Positions 35,801-46,489 of a stretch of DNA of 64,000 nucleotides are shown here, one piece after another. This DNA comes from Homalodisca vitripennis (taxonomy: Eukaryota; Arthropoda; Insecta; Hemiptera; Cicadellidae): positions 100,295,001 through 100,359,000 of the forward strand of contig NC_060207.1 in NCBI RefSeq assembly GCF_021130785.1, given 5' to 3'. The notes below the pieces were generated by a model, which saw nothing but the letters and a program-made list of their open reading frames with translations, made no database searches and was not told where the DNA came from. A program made the position numbers and the translations under genes. How positions within the stretch are numbered: the stretch's first letter is position 1; every line of letters starts with the position of its first letter.

Positions 35801-38800
35801 TTGGGAAAAAAAAAAAAAAAAAAGTTAACAATGAATTAATTGGATGTTGACAGGCTCTTATTGATGGACCAGAGACTGGAGTACCGCGAGGTCAGATCAG
35901 ACTAAACCAGTTGCATCTGACCAAGTTCCGGATTCGCTTCCCATACACAGGTTCTACAAGAGTTGTCAGGAAAGCGTGGAAGGATGGCAAAATTGATGAG
36001 AAGTGGAAGGAGAGTGTTTGGTATCAGAAGGTTGAAGCAAAGAAGAGGGTAAGTAAGGTTTTTTTTTTTAATTTATAAAATTATTTAGTTTATTTTTCAT
36101 TATTTTAGTTAAACTTTTGTTATTGTTTGTATGAACTTTTTTAATTAGAAGAATATAATTTAAATGTTAAGTGTGTCAAAATAAAAAAAATAAAACCTCC
36201 CTGAACTACAAATGTACAAACAAAAATATACAGTATATACATATGTTATAAAAGTACATTTTTCTACTGTTTAAAAGAAATCAGTAATTTTTCATTGCAC
36301 CTTTTCTTCAATGGCTTTCTTTCTTGCATATTCAAGCCACTTCCTCGAAAACATTACATCGACTGCTTAGAAGTCGCCTGTTGCTCAACATAGGTTGTAG
36401 CCAGTTGCAAGGCTGCTGCTCCCTCTGCATGACTCATTTTACCCTTGTCGGCCACCCCATAAAATATCTTTCTACAATGTTTTCATTGTGAGGCAATCGT
36501 CACTAAGTCACTTAGGATTTCTGACCGTTTCTCTTTTTCGTGTTCAAAGTCAGTTATTCCAAGATCATTTCCATCTATTTCGAAAGCTTTTTCAATGTCT
36601 GGCCACACTTTTCTTTTTGATTTTATTATTGTCAAGACTTTTATTCTATCATACATAGGCCTTGGCCACCATGAAAATGATGTCCTTACTTTGATTGTCT
36701 TTAACACTTGCATTATTAGGTCAGTTTTTTATCATTTTCTAGCTTGAATAGAACTTTTGAAAGAAGCTTTCTACAGTACTTCCTTTTTAACACATTCAAT
36801 GCCCTCCTGATCCATTGGCTGTTGGCGACGTTGTCATATTGGGAGACAAAAAATACAGTTTTGCTCTCATGTCCAGTTTATCTAAGTGGGTAGGCGCATT
36901 GTCGAGAACGAGAAGTATGCCTACCTGTTTGGGACTGTGCCTGTCTGAGAACAGGATGTTTCAAATTATAAAAAAATAACTACTTTAAATAAAAACTTTT
37001 AATAAATATTCTATCTAAGCCGATTTCTGCGGAGAGAGGAGGAATCAGCTGAGCATATTTGGCTAAACTGTCCGCTATATCAAAAATTTGGAAAAGATTC
37101 TTGGGGGCATATCTCCTCAGCCCCAAGGACATCAGAGAACAGGAGCCCTCAAATCTGATCGGTTTCTGTAATAAAAGTGTCAGATTCTGAGGACACAAGT
37201 ATAAGTGAGGGAGGCGCAAAGGTCCTTTTAGGACTAAGTACGGAGACAATTCGTCTCTTTCCCTCAGGATTAAAAAAATAAAATTAACCCTATTTCTGTG
37301 ACCAGTAGGACACTGGTAGCTTTGACTTGTCCAAGTTTTTAAATGTCCTGGGTTTTGCTGACTTGCCAATGACCAAGGAAGGTAGTTTGTGGGTGCCTGA
37401 TGCATTGGAACAAAAAGCCACTGATTTTTTTTTCTTGCTTCGAACGTTAAAGCCAGGAGCAGACTTTTCTGTTGCCACAGCCAATGTTTTAAAAGTTTGA
37501 AGTTTAACCTAGTTACGTCAATATTGTATACTTGTTCTGGGCTTAAGTTATTGCTGACAATAACTTTTTCTAGCTATTTTGTAAACTCGCGGCTGCCGGG
37601 TCTGCTGATAACTTTTCTGTAAAAAGCTAACGCTGTGCCTATATTTCCAGCGTGAAAGTCAATCATCGCTACCCACAAATTTTCCTTCCCCTTGAAGTTT
37701 ATTTTTTGGGATAACAGCCTTTTCTTGTAAAACTGCGCCATAGAGCATCATCAACTAACTTATTGTTAGGTTTCTTTAAAGTACAACGATATACCGAGAT
37801 ACAAGAACTTTGTCCGTTTCAATCTGTGTACAAAAAGTCTCAATTGATTTTCTGTTTTGGCGCCAATCATTTACCGTGCTTTTACCGACTCCTAGTTCAC
37901 TATAAATACTTTGAACCTATTCATCTTTGTCTATTCGTTTAGTGGATTTTTAGTGTGGATGGATCATTTCCGATACTTGATACTGGGGCTCTTTTTACTC
38001 GCAAAAATATTTTTGAACTTTCCTTATGAACAAATGTAGATAGATAACCAAAGTAACAATATACTGTTGTTTAACAAACAATATTTTAGCCATAATTAGT
38101 ATTTATTTTGACTTATCATCGAGATAAATAAATATCAAGTCCATCATAGATGTGCTCCATCTATTCGTGGACAAAATCGATTGGCAGTATTCAACACTAA
38201 TTGGTGAAACGAGTTTTTGTAGTTTTGTATATAAAAACTATTTAGAAACATATAGAACAGAAATACCGGGATTTCTTAAGAATATTTAAATTGACGTTCA
38301 TATTTCTATGTCTATATTTGTCAACACCATTGTGTCCCTTGGTGCTATGTGCTGACATTCTGCTCAGCGGAAATCAGGCGATTGCTAATCTTTATTTTAG
38401 TAAATTTTGTACTTTGTGTCGTTGTATAAATATTTTAGTAAATTTTGTACTTTGTGTCGTTGTATAAATAGATTCTATAACATGTAAATACATCCATACA
38501 TTTTTACTTACATGGAATATATTCTGGAAGCTCATTTATAATCTACTATTTCTATAATTTAAAACGAGAATCTCTGCAAATTACTTTGAAGTAGCGGGGT
38601 ATTCTTATGTTTGTTTCCCTCCTCCCCCAAAAAAGGATAAAATAATTAAGTAGAGTTCAGACAAAAGTATTTGATGAAGTATCAGATGGACCGACCGCGT
38701 TTACCGGCAAAATCATTGTCTCGTACTGAAAGTTCGTCCACTGTATACCTCTGACCCACAATGCTGGACTGCAGTCTGCCTCACGGTAATGCTATGTTGG

Positions 38801-40298
38801 TAATTATTTTTGTTATCTTTGTTTATTCCATATTGGATATATGTATTTTCCAAACATCACAGAAAGGAAAGTTATTAGGTATACACAATGTTTCATCAAC
38901 ACATCGAAAGGCACAGGCATCGAAAATAAAGAGTCTGAAATAGGTAATAGCGATAAATCGTTACCGAATTTCTCGCATATCGCTAGCGACAAAATGTTAA
39001 GAGCAACACAGCTGGTAACGATAAACCGTCACCATTAAACTCGATCTAAGGGTTAAATACAGTATTACAGTTGTTTATTTAGTTTGAAAATTTACTAAAG
39101 AATCAGAAATTTTCGACCAGGAAAACCGGGGATTTGAAAAGAGGTTTTGAATGGCCAGCCTGACTGTTCATTGTGAACAAAATGATACCAAATACAGTTA
39201 GGTGTGCATTAAAAAAACTACTTTTACAAATTTTAGAAAGAAAGCTTGTAAAACTGGAAAAAACTGCTTGGCGTTTAGTAAGGAAAGTGCTAAGGGCAGT
39301 CATGATGTGTACCCGAAGCGCAATAGGGGATTGTTTATTGGAAAGATAAACGAGTAATAACTGTGCTTACTACAAAGTACAACGTAAGTAAAGATCATTT
39401 GGTTGATGTGCCTAGTAAAGTTCAGAATTCGCCCCTATTCCAAAACCTAAAACTGTGGCAATGTAAAATTTTTAAAAAATTGGATCGACCAATTAATTTC
39501 TAACTTCCATTTTATGAGAATAACAAAAAGTGGTACTGAAAGTTTTTTTTTTTCCGTGGCTCTTGTGAATTTCTGCTTTGTTTTACAAATATGTTCCAGA
39601 ACAACAGTTCAATGACTCACAAGATATTCCAATACCAGCTTATTGAGGATTTACATTTTCAAATTCCATGTAATAATAATAATAATATTCTATGTAAGGC
39701 CTTAGTAATGGCCTTATTAATTAAAAGTAAATTATGCATGGAATTAAATTTACTCTCATTTGAAAGTAACTTTGAGCAAATTTGAAAATTATTGCAAAAT
39801 AATTCTTTTAGGTGCCTTAAGTGAAAAAACTCATTTAACTTTGTTTTAGTAGTAGAATAATAATGCTGATTGAAATACAGGGTTGTCTTGTATATTAATA
39901 ATCTTTACATATGTATAGTCCGGAAATATTTATTTTTCGCTTATTAATTTGTATTTCCAGTCAAGCCTACAATGCTGTGTCTTCCCAATTCCGACATGTG
40001 ACAGGCTATATATGAAAAAAACTCAATAAACTATTGAGGTCACTACTTCCAGTATAGTTTACCCTATCAAAATTTATATTTGTAAATGCTCCAGACTAAT
40101 CAAGGTCTCTTGTTTTAGAGGGCAGAACTGACAGACTTTGACCGGTTCCGGCTAAGGTATGCTCGCAGGATGAGGAACAAAATCCGTTCCCGTGTCTTCT
40201 TCAAGCTGAGGGCTACCAAAGGAGGCAGACCAAAAGGTGACAAGAAGGCAAAAGCCGTGAAGAAAGTAAAGAAAGCAGCACCTCCCAAGAAGAAGTAA
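26802..40298 (+). CDS. RpL14: 60S ribosomal protein L14 (eL14), complete, four exons
   Basis: eL14 is a structural protein of the large ribosomal subunit. Proposed exons: 26802-26804 (ATG only), 35274-35375, 35854-36048 and 40119-40298. All introns are GT/AG and phase 0, giving 159 codons, normal for insect eL14 (mammalian forms have a longer Ala/Lys tail). Key blocks: [20 protein letters not shown] at the N-terminus, then [14 protein letters not shown] across the exon 2/3 junction, then [17 protein letters not shown], and a basic C-terminus ending KKAAPPKKK. An intron straight after the ATG is usual for eL14 genes, which supports the distant first exon, though that exon is inferred from the TOP-like leader and an ATG|GTAACA donor. 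Intron 1 (8.5 kb) holds three TTAA elements; intron 3 (4.1 kb) holds a Tigger-type fossil. AATAAA follows at 40318. Confidence 0.92.
27562..28971. mobile_element. Non-autonomous piggyBac-like element 2 (TTAA duplication)
   Basis: TTAA at 27558-27561 and 28972-28975. Ends are CCCTAGAACTG and its exact inverse CAGTTCTAGGG. Left subterminal copies of GTTAATCG/GTTAACCGTCAAAATTTTG are visible. A stretch at 27840-27890 (GC-richer, then ATGGATATTTGTAAGT) looks like the leader, start codon and donor of a lost transposase gene. 1410 bp, in RpL14 intron 1. Confidence 0.85.
29870..30620 (-). mobile_element. 751-bp non-autonomous element with 28-bp TIRs and 8-bp target duplication (copy A)
   Basis: Both ends carry the same 28-bp inverted repeat beginning GGTACTTTGGGATTATACCG. 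The flanks AAAAAAAC at 29862-29869 and 30621-30628 form a perfect 8-bp duplication. An internal 46-bp GC-rich palindrome lies at 30199-30244. Open frames run across it but lack any transposase motif. Oriented opposite to the copies at 57-58 kb. Superfamily not certain: 8-bp duplications fit hAT, P or Merlin; the GG start leans to Merlin. Confidence 0.9.
30199..30244. repeat. 46-bp GC-rich palindrome inside the 8-bp-TSD element
   Basis: Outer arms ATCAGCGCGGG / CCCGCGCTGAT and inner arms GCAGCACC / GGTGCTGC would form a strong hairpin. The palindrome is retained in copy B. Confidence 0.9.
30880..32046. other. RpL14 intron 1 sequence between elements; nothing firm
   Basis: TTAACCCTGTTAGGACTAGACC at about 31614 looks like another piggyBac-type left end, but no matching right end was found. 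Otherwise unremarkable. Confidence 0.4.
32051..33700. mobile_element. Non-autonomous piggyBac-like element 4 (TTAA duplication)
   Basis: TTAA at 32047-32050 and 33701-33704. Left end CCCTTTTAAGGCCAATGACC; the right end as reverse complement begins CCCTTTAAGGACCAACCG. The right subterminal region holds about 2.5 copies of a 60-70-bp repeat (GACCAACCGTCTGATTTATC type, 33580-33690). It contains a small minus-strand open frame. 1650 bp, in RpL14 intron 1. Confidence 0.85.
32627..32797 (-). CDS. 56-codon acidic open frame, possible N-terminus of a lost piggyBac-type transposase
   Basis: Starts [14 protein letters not shown] and becomes acidic ([19 protein letters not shown]) before TGA. PiggyBac-family transposases often begin with such acidic tails, and the frame lies inside a TTAA element. 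The catalytic domain is absent, so any function is doubtful. Confidence 0.35.
   Translation of the reverse strand: MSKRTRGKSPTSEITLVNNLLASGTGVQFVDGVGDLGDSDLDALYDDDSEDELENE
33705..35273. other. RpL14 intron 1, 3' part
   Basis: AT-rich. Contains one member of a dispersed repeat (34155-34345). Ends at the acceptor TTTTTGTTACAG before exon 2. Confidence 0.5.
34155..34345 (-). repeat. Dispersed repeat, copy 1 (inverse of 58855-59055)
   Basis: Its reverse complement shares, in order, GGTACT, AGGCCAC, CTTACC, GAACTT, AAAAAACTACATTAT, TTTATTTGAC, TTGTTTTCT and CCCAAAAGGAA with the later copy. Family unknown. Confidence 0.65.
35274..35375 (+). CDS. RpL14: RpL14 exon 2
   Basis: 34 codons from Pro after the initiator Met to NQTR. 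Acceptor TTTTTGTTACAG, donor AGG|GTAAGC. Confidence 0.95.
35854..36048 (+). CDS. RpL14: RpL14 exon 3
   Basis: 65 codons, [17 protein letters not shown] to VEAKKR. Acceptor GTTGACAG, donor AGG|GTAAGT. Confidence 0.95.
36260..37990 (-). pseudogene. Tigger/jerky-type (pogo clade) transposase fossil interrupted by a LINE tail
   Basis: Read on the minus strand from the high end. A helix-turn-helix piece ([14 protein letters not shown]) is followed by [13 protein letters not shown] and [20 protein letters not shown], then [20 protein letters not shown] and LPVSYWSQK. Past the LINE insert come [20 protein letters not shown], then [14 protein letters not shown]. These match DDE_1 transposases of the Tigger/JRK group. 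Many stops and frameshifts; lies antisense in RpL14 intron 3. Confidence 0.8.
36985..37290 (+). mobile_element. 5'-truncated jockey-like LINE tail inserted in the Tigger fossil
   Basis: Plus-strand frame [20 protein letters not shown] then [20 protein letters not shown] with FCNKSVRF and a stop is the C-terminal cysteine/His tail typical of jockey/R1 ORF2. A short 3' UTR ends in the A-rich TTAAAAAAATAAAATTAA. It splits the Tigger reading on the other strand. Confidence 0.75.
38393..38468 (+). repeat. Perfect 38-bp tandem duplication
   Basis: TATTTTAGTAAATTTTGTAC...TGTATAAA occurs twice head to tail, with no difference between the copies. Confidence 0.9.
38470..40118. other. RpL14 intron 3, 3' part; nothing firm
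   Basis: GATCTAAGGGTTAA near 39045 resembles a right end of a TTAA element, but no CCCTTAGATC partner was found. No box C/D or H/ACA pattern convincing enough to call an intronic snoRNA. Confidence 0.4.
40119..40298 (+). CDS. RpL14: RpL14 exon 4 with stop
   Basis: Acceptor CTTGTTTTAG. Reads [20 protein letters not shown], then a Lys-rich tail, TAA at 40296. Confidence 0.95.
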   Translation, partial: RAELTDFDRFRLRYARRMRNKIRSRVFFKLRATKGGRPKGDKKAKAVKKVKKAAPPKKK

Positions 40299-40317
40299 AT
40301 TTAAATGTTTTTATCAT

Positions 40318-40323
40318 AATAAA
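40318..40323 (+). terminator. RpL14: RpL14 polyadenylation signal AATAAA
   Basis: Canonical hexamer 20 bp after the stop codon. The short 3' UTR is usual for ribosomal protein genes. Confidence 0.75.
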
Positions 40324-40329
40324 AAAATT

Positions 40330-42755
40330 TGTTAAAATTTGTTTACGAGTCAGTTTGTTAGAACCTTTTATCCAAAAAAGAGAACTTTATAGTAAAAGAG
40401 TAATGATGATTTCTCTATGAAAAGTATCTGTGATCTTATGAGATATCAAGAAATTAACATATTTATTTATAAACTGCCTTCACGGTTGCAATGAACAATG
40501 TTGGTGCACATCAGCATTTACTTTTTTGTACTGTTGTTTCTGCTGCAATTTATAAAAACAAAATGTATTTACTGTCTTAAGTTGTAAAAGCACAAAAGTA
40601 AATGTAATGAATAAAAACACCTCTTGGAATATTACAAGAAAAGTCTTTATACATACAACAATACATATTGTTTCTTGTGATTAAATAGCTATCTACTATA
40701 TTTTATCAAATCTCGTCCTTTTCAAGCAAAGTTTTGTGTAGATACAACAGAAAAGTTAACAAGCTATTCAATCTACCTTAGGTGTAATTCACTTCAATAC
40801 GTGTGTCTAAATAATAACAGCATTACAAATCTATCAACTCCTGCCATAAACTATTAAGGGCAGAGAAGTTTTCATGTTTGAAGAGAGTGAAAAACTGAAG
40901 ATTGACATTGAATGAAAAGGAAAAAAAACAACCTGGAAATTTAATGTAGAAATCTCAAGTTGCACATATAAATTACAGCAAAATAGAAAACTTCACACAA
41001 TGAAGAAGGATCCATGTAAGTAAGGCTTGTAGTAAATTTTTAACTGGTAAGCATACCTTCCAACTGAATTCCTCATGGGAGCTTGATGGGTCATCTTGAC
41101 TCCGACGACTATTACACCTGCTTCGGTTCTTAAATGTAAACTTTTTTATGGAAGAAGTAAATGTACAAGTTGAGGACTCTTTTGTAGGTTAGATTAGATA
41201 ACAATAATTTTACAGCAGAGAACAAATTTTATTCATGGCAAAGTTGAATAGTTTAAAAAAAATAGTAAACCGTTTGTTGATGTATACCAGAAGCAAAACT
41301 TGTTTGTCCTTTCTGAGTTGCAAGACATGTATAAGGAGTTTACTAATTCTGGCGCTTGTTCTAACTCGTGATAGCCATGACATTGGTAGGAATTGTTGAT
41401 ACTGACAGAAAATAATAGTTGTCTGTTAAAACTAATATGATTTTTGCCCACTATATATGATAGGCCAGATTTTTATACTGTTTATAGGTGTTATTATGAT
41501 TGCCACCCGACCGAAGAAATCGTGATTAAGCTATGAATTTCGTTTACCACGAAAATCCTTTAATAAGCCATAAATTTAATTTAAAACATGAAAATCTCTA
41601 CAACCTGTGATTAAATGAATTAACGTGTTGTCACCACGATTATGTTGGTCCGATTACACTTAAGCGAGATTTGCTGAAGCGTGATTGGGCCTGGTGCAAT
41701 TTATACCTATTTCCACGTTCACCGTGCAGTATGGAGCAACCATAAGCCATGTTATCTGAACGGCAGATTCCTTGGTACCAGCCATCCTCAAGATCAACTT
41801 CCCGGGCCATGCTGGATTACATACAATACTAAATTTTTGTCTGTCTCAAACAGATTTCTTTAAAAAGAGTTAAGACAACAAATTTTCAACAAGGAAAGAA
41901 GCGGTTTACTTCATGCAGGTATAATATTTCTACAAGTTACAATTTATGTAAATTAATAATGGCATTGTATAGGTTGGTTACCTGTATATGTTAAATACAT
42001 TTTCAGTTATATAAAGTACTAAAGTAGTTCTTAATGAAAAAGCAAGAATTTCTTTACTGTTACTGCAATAAAAAGTGTCTCTTAAACACTAGCATAATAA
42101 AATCATATTATTCTAAACCAATTTGGTATGAATTAATTTACATAACTACAATCATGTACTTTTCACACCTAGGCAATATTTTTATAAACATTTTATAGTG
42201 ATACAATCATCACAGATAAATAAGACACATTTATGAACATGAGCTAAGGTACAAAAGGTATGATACAGTCAAATCTATTTAAGCGCCTTGGCACAGATCA
42301 TGAGGGCATTTGACTCAAATCGCATGACACTAGGCATGATGTTCCCAGTGAAGGTAGTAACATTAGTATCTCCCATTAGACCTGTACCGCCCGGTGAACG
42401 TGGAACCAACTAGGAGGGCTAGCTAACAAACCACAGCCCTGGCCATGTAATAGTGTTTGGGGGAGCATTGAATGGTTCACACTGGTTACCAGTAGTTGCA
42501 CTCGATCCCCGAACCTCGTAGGCATGCTATTCTTTCTCGGAAAAGGTGGATTCAGCTGGAGAGGAGATGTGTAAACATGATATTAATATTTTATCGTTTT
42601 CTGAATTCAATATTTCCTATGATACCTGTGCACTACTAAATCTAAACTTTGATTTATTGTTATTTGTTTGTTTTTGTCACTTAATAATCAGATAGGTTAC
42701 CAGAAAAAATAAACCCATATCTATGAATAATTTTTACCTGACAATTTACTATCGT
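40330..42755. other. Intergenic, nothing firm
   Basis: AT-rich. Two GC-richer stretches (about 41680-41830 and 42290-42550) may be repeat fragments but have no recognisable ends or domains. Confidence 0.4.
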
Positions 42756-42761
42756 TATTAA

Positions 42762-42990
42762 TTGGGAGTGCCGATGGCCGAGCGGTCTAAGACGTTGGAC
42801 TTTCGGTCTAAGTTAGAGATAGCGCAGATTCAAATCCTGTTTGTTACCAAAGCACTTTTTTATCAGTACTATCTACCTTGTACTGTATTGATACTCCCCT
42901 TCATTCTGTTTGATAAGATCCTCGCACAGGCCAGTGGCCCATGAGGACGGACAGAATAAGGCTTAAAAGGGGATCGGCCTCTCCTTTTTC
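42762..42990 (+). repeat. tRNA-derived SINE
   Basis: The head is tRNA(Leu/Ser)-like. A box TGGCCGAGCGG at 42775-42785 fits the consensus, and B box GATTCAAATCC lies at 42827-42837. Acceptor-stem pairing is poor. It runs on into a non-tRNA body that ends GGGGATCGGCCTCTCCTTTT and an A-rich stretch. This is a SINE rather than a working tRNA gene. Confidence 0.7.
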
Positions 42991-42999
42991 TTAAAAAAT

Positions 43000-43760
43000 A
43001 ATTTTCAATTATAGTACTTTAAATAGAGTTTCTCACCAGAGCTAGTTGTTTTGCATTGCAAGAAAAGTGCATTTAATAATGATTACATTATTTAACTAAG
43101 GAGAGCATGTCAAAAATGTACACCTAAATTTCTGTTCTATTTCGCATAGTACATGTTTTTGTTTGCTGTAAAATAATATATTACTGAAATATAAACGTAT
43201 TGTTTTATTTATAGATTAACATGTACAATCTGTTAAAAATATAAGGACACTAGCAAAATACTAATGCATAGACTCTGATCCCTAAACATTTGTTAAATCT
43301 AATGATGTGCTGTTGTTAAATAGCCCATGAAAAAGAGACGTTTTTGACGCAAGTTAATCTCTCTATCTTTAATATAGCAGATTCCACAGCGTTTTGTCTG
43401 TTTGTAAACCCGAAATCAAAACGAAAAAATGTAGTATTAAAAAACAAGAACTCCAATAATTAAAATTAGAAAAACTGTTTTAAGTATATTAATAGGCTAT
43501 TAGTTATAGAATGCTGGTCTTGGAAGTTTTTTTATGTGAGATTCTGTTGTGAGGTTAAATTTGTTTGTTCTTTCACTTAGAAGTGCCTAGTATTGTAATA
43601 TACCTAGTATCACAATTGAAGTCATTATAATGTATAACAACTTCACAGTCATGTAGATCTGGATTTCGTGAGTTGGTACTACTGCTTAAAACAGGTTTTT
43701 GTCACTATTTGTTCTATGAACCGCTGTCAAATTTTAGTTTACAGTTTACACTGTTTTTAG
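43000..43760. other. Intergenic, nothing recognised
   Basis: AT-rich, no open frame or repeat seen. Confidence 0.5.
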
Positions 43761-43788
43761 GTTACTTGCTTGTTTACAAATTGTAAAT

Positions 43789-44185
43789 ATGTGTCCGCAA
43801 ACCAAAGTGGTCTTAGTAAGTGTACAATTAAAATGGAAGATTATTGGTATGTGGAAAAGTGACTTAAGTTATAGGAAGGTTGATGAAAAACTATTTGTGT
43901 CAAAAACTTATGTGGAACAAACAGTGAAGAAGTTTCAAGTAACAGGTACAGTGCTTGATTCTCCCTGCAATGGTAGGTCTAAAATAACCTCACCCAAAGT
44001 ATATCGTTAACGTTTGTAAAGAAGATAATAGGAATAGTTTGTCTGATATATTGGTTACAGTTAAGAAGCAAGTAAGAAAAGACGACTGAAGTGGTGTTAT
44101 GACAGACGTAACTGGATGAAAGAAGCCTGGCAAATATGTGTCTTTTCTGTTGAAAGTAAAGATAATTTTGACACACACACCACAA
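43789..44185 (+). pseudogene. Tc1-like transposase fragment with internal deletion
   Basis: The N-terminal paired-like domain is readable: VQLKWKIIGMWKSDLSYRKV, VSKTYVEQTVKKFQVTGTV, then NGRSKITSPK. After a frameshift, RRLKWCYDRRNWMKEAW then VFSVESKDNF corresponds to the region of the first catalytic Asp (normally FSDESKF), here changed to Val. The middle is missing and the C-terminal half is absent. Confidence 0.75.
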
Positions 44186-44260
44186 GTTTCCTTACTCATA
44201 CTTACAATGTTTTTATATTCGTTCTTTGTTTTTATTGTTAATGATGCCCCAAACAGTTAA

Positions 44261-44345
44261 CACGTTGACGGCGGCAAACGCACTAATGCGAAGTAGTCTC
44301 CAGACAGAAGACAAGAACAACCAGTTTAGAGCCGCAGTGAAGGTG
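44261..44345. mobile_element. Possible 85-bp TTAA mini-element
   Basis: TTAA at 44257-44260 and 44346-44349. Ends CACGTTGACGGCGGC and (reverse complement) CACCTTCACTGCGGC agree at 12 of 15 positions. Very short; could be chance or an extreme internal-deletion derivative. Confidence 0.4.
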
Positions 44346-44373
44346 TTAATATGATTATGGCACTACTAAAGGC

Positions 44374-45172
44374 TTGGTTTACACGGGTCACAAAACCTCA
44401 TCGAAACGATGAACTCAATTTTGTGTGCTCTAATGTCCACAAAACGCTGAATGCTCGCCTATTGGACTCGTGGAGTTGTAAACAATATGTGGGCATTGGT
44501 GCTTTCAGACGGACACTCCAATTTTAGTGTCTAGCGCCACGAGCGCGTACGCTGGCCCAGAACTCTGCACTTTTGGCGTTTGTTGCCGGTTTTCTCGCGT
44601 CTCAACTCAACTTGAATATAGGTATATTTCATTTCACATCTGATGTTATTAACATTGTTTTACTGTTTAAAATGTGTGAATTTAACACACTGCTTTATAA
44701 CAGAAGTAAAGTATATGCTAGTTTTCTGGAACCTTCGAACATATGGTAATGATTTTTTTAATTATGGCATCTTCCCTAAACTTTGATCGCAATAGAAGAA
44801 TGTAAAACTGACATGAGAGAATCTGTAATTCAAGATATAGTAAACTCAAAACTGTCTTGTCACTCTTTAGTCTCTTCTGCGTCACCTTAAAGTACGGAAC
44901 AGCGAAGCATTACGAAAAATAAATATTGGTATTCATTCATGTTGTTTCCTCAAGGGACGACATGAATGAGGCGGAGAATGGGAACTTGAATTGCAATTAG
45001 AACGCCAAATATTGCGTTAACCCTCTGAAAGGGATCCCCGATTCTGCAGCCAACAGCTTTTTCCAGCGTTTCAACGGCGTTTTGTGGTAATTAAAAAAAA
45101 CCGCTCTAAATCGCGCAAGGAACGATCACCGCAAGTAGGTTTGCGCAATTTTGCTCGTGTGAACCACTCATC
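44374..45172. mobile_element. Possible non-autonomous DNA element with imperfect terminal inverted repeats
   Basis: Left end TGGTTTACACGGGTCACAAAA; right end as reverse complement TGGTTCACACGAGCAAAATT. The interior is GC-richer than its surroundings. No clear target duplication or transposase. Confidence 0.4.
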
Positions 45173-45179
45173 CAGGCCG

Positions 45180-46480
45180 ATTATGAGAGCTATGGTATTA
45201 TACAAAGCGGCAAATGTTATTCCCTTTTATGCTTATTATTTAGCAAACCGTTAGACGTATACCGCCTCTTGCTTGTGTCGTAGACGAATCCTAAAATGAA
45301 TTCGTATGTTTTAGACACATCCGTCTATTCCAGCATGAATCGTTAGTGAAATAAGGAAAGGTTTAAATAATTACACCATTCTGCTGCGTTTGAGTCGTGT
45401 CAACGTCTCAATTATACCCCATCACCATCTTGTATCTATTTGTATTCCTAAAGTTGTTTATATAAACAATCAACCTTAACATTATTATTTTTTTTACTAT
45501 AAAAATCGAGAAAGAACAGTGAATTTAACAATTAAGATTGAGTGAGAACTCTGGTGATTCTCTGTCTTTTAATAATTTTCATATACATTTGTGTAAAAGA
45601 TATGAACAGCACCTTAGCATAAAAGGTAAATATTTATTGTGCAACAAAATCAGTAGATTTGTGAATATGAATATGTAAATAGATGATGTAGAATAAACTA
45701 TTTTAGACTATATAACAAAAGGCAAGGTAAAAAATATAATGTTGCAGATGACGAAATCAGTAGTCTTGACGAGCCAAACGAAGTAAATAATAAAGCAATA
45801 AGAATACTCCAACTCAATACTAAAATTCATAAACAAATATAATTTATGTTCTATAGAGCGTTTTATACGTGCTCTAGTGGAAATATTACCATTTTTATCA
45901 TTTTCAACTTGATATTAAAACCGTTTCAAGTGTGGTGGAAGATTATTATTTACAGTGATTATAATATTGAGTTTGTCAACCCAACTACATCGGTTTCATT
46001 CAGGGTTTTAGATTTATTTAGAACAACACTGAACTTAGTCTGCACCGATAACCTCCAAATATTGTCCTCCTCCGTAGAACATTGTGGACATATTGTATAT
46101 AACCAGTGCACTTCGAAGCCGGCATATCTAACGCTGAGGCTTAAATGAGATTTAAAAATAAGAAAACCCTCCAAATAGGAATAAAGCATGTATTGACAAT
46201 ATAATAATACATTTTCAGCTATGTTTTCATGAAATAGGCTATATATTCTACGTGGTGCTTCGCTGACCATAACCCCTTGATTGTCAATCTATGTTTCTCA
46301 AAATAAGAACAATATAACTTAAATAAATCTCTAAGGGGGTTCGTATTTTATTTCTTAAGGTGGCGGAAAACCAACAAATGCATTTTTAGAGCTGCTCAAT
46401 AATAACTCTTGGGAAAACCATCAATAATTCTAAAACTGGTAAGATTAGTGTGCAAACCATGTATGAAATGTTCTTGAAAG
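45180..46480. other. No firm feature
   Basis: Open frames on both strands near 45846-46270 overlap one another and have no recognisable domain. Confidence 0.35.
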
Positions 46481-46489
46481 AGTATATCA

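Noticed and set aside
40400..40440. A box C/D snoRNA (ATGATGA motif)
   Set aside because: No convincing D box or terminal stem, and it lies downstream of the gene rather than in an intron.
42762..42850. A functional tRNA gene
   Set aside because: A and B boxes are present, but the acceptor stem pairs poorly and the sequence runs on into a non-tRNA body, so it was called a SINE.
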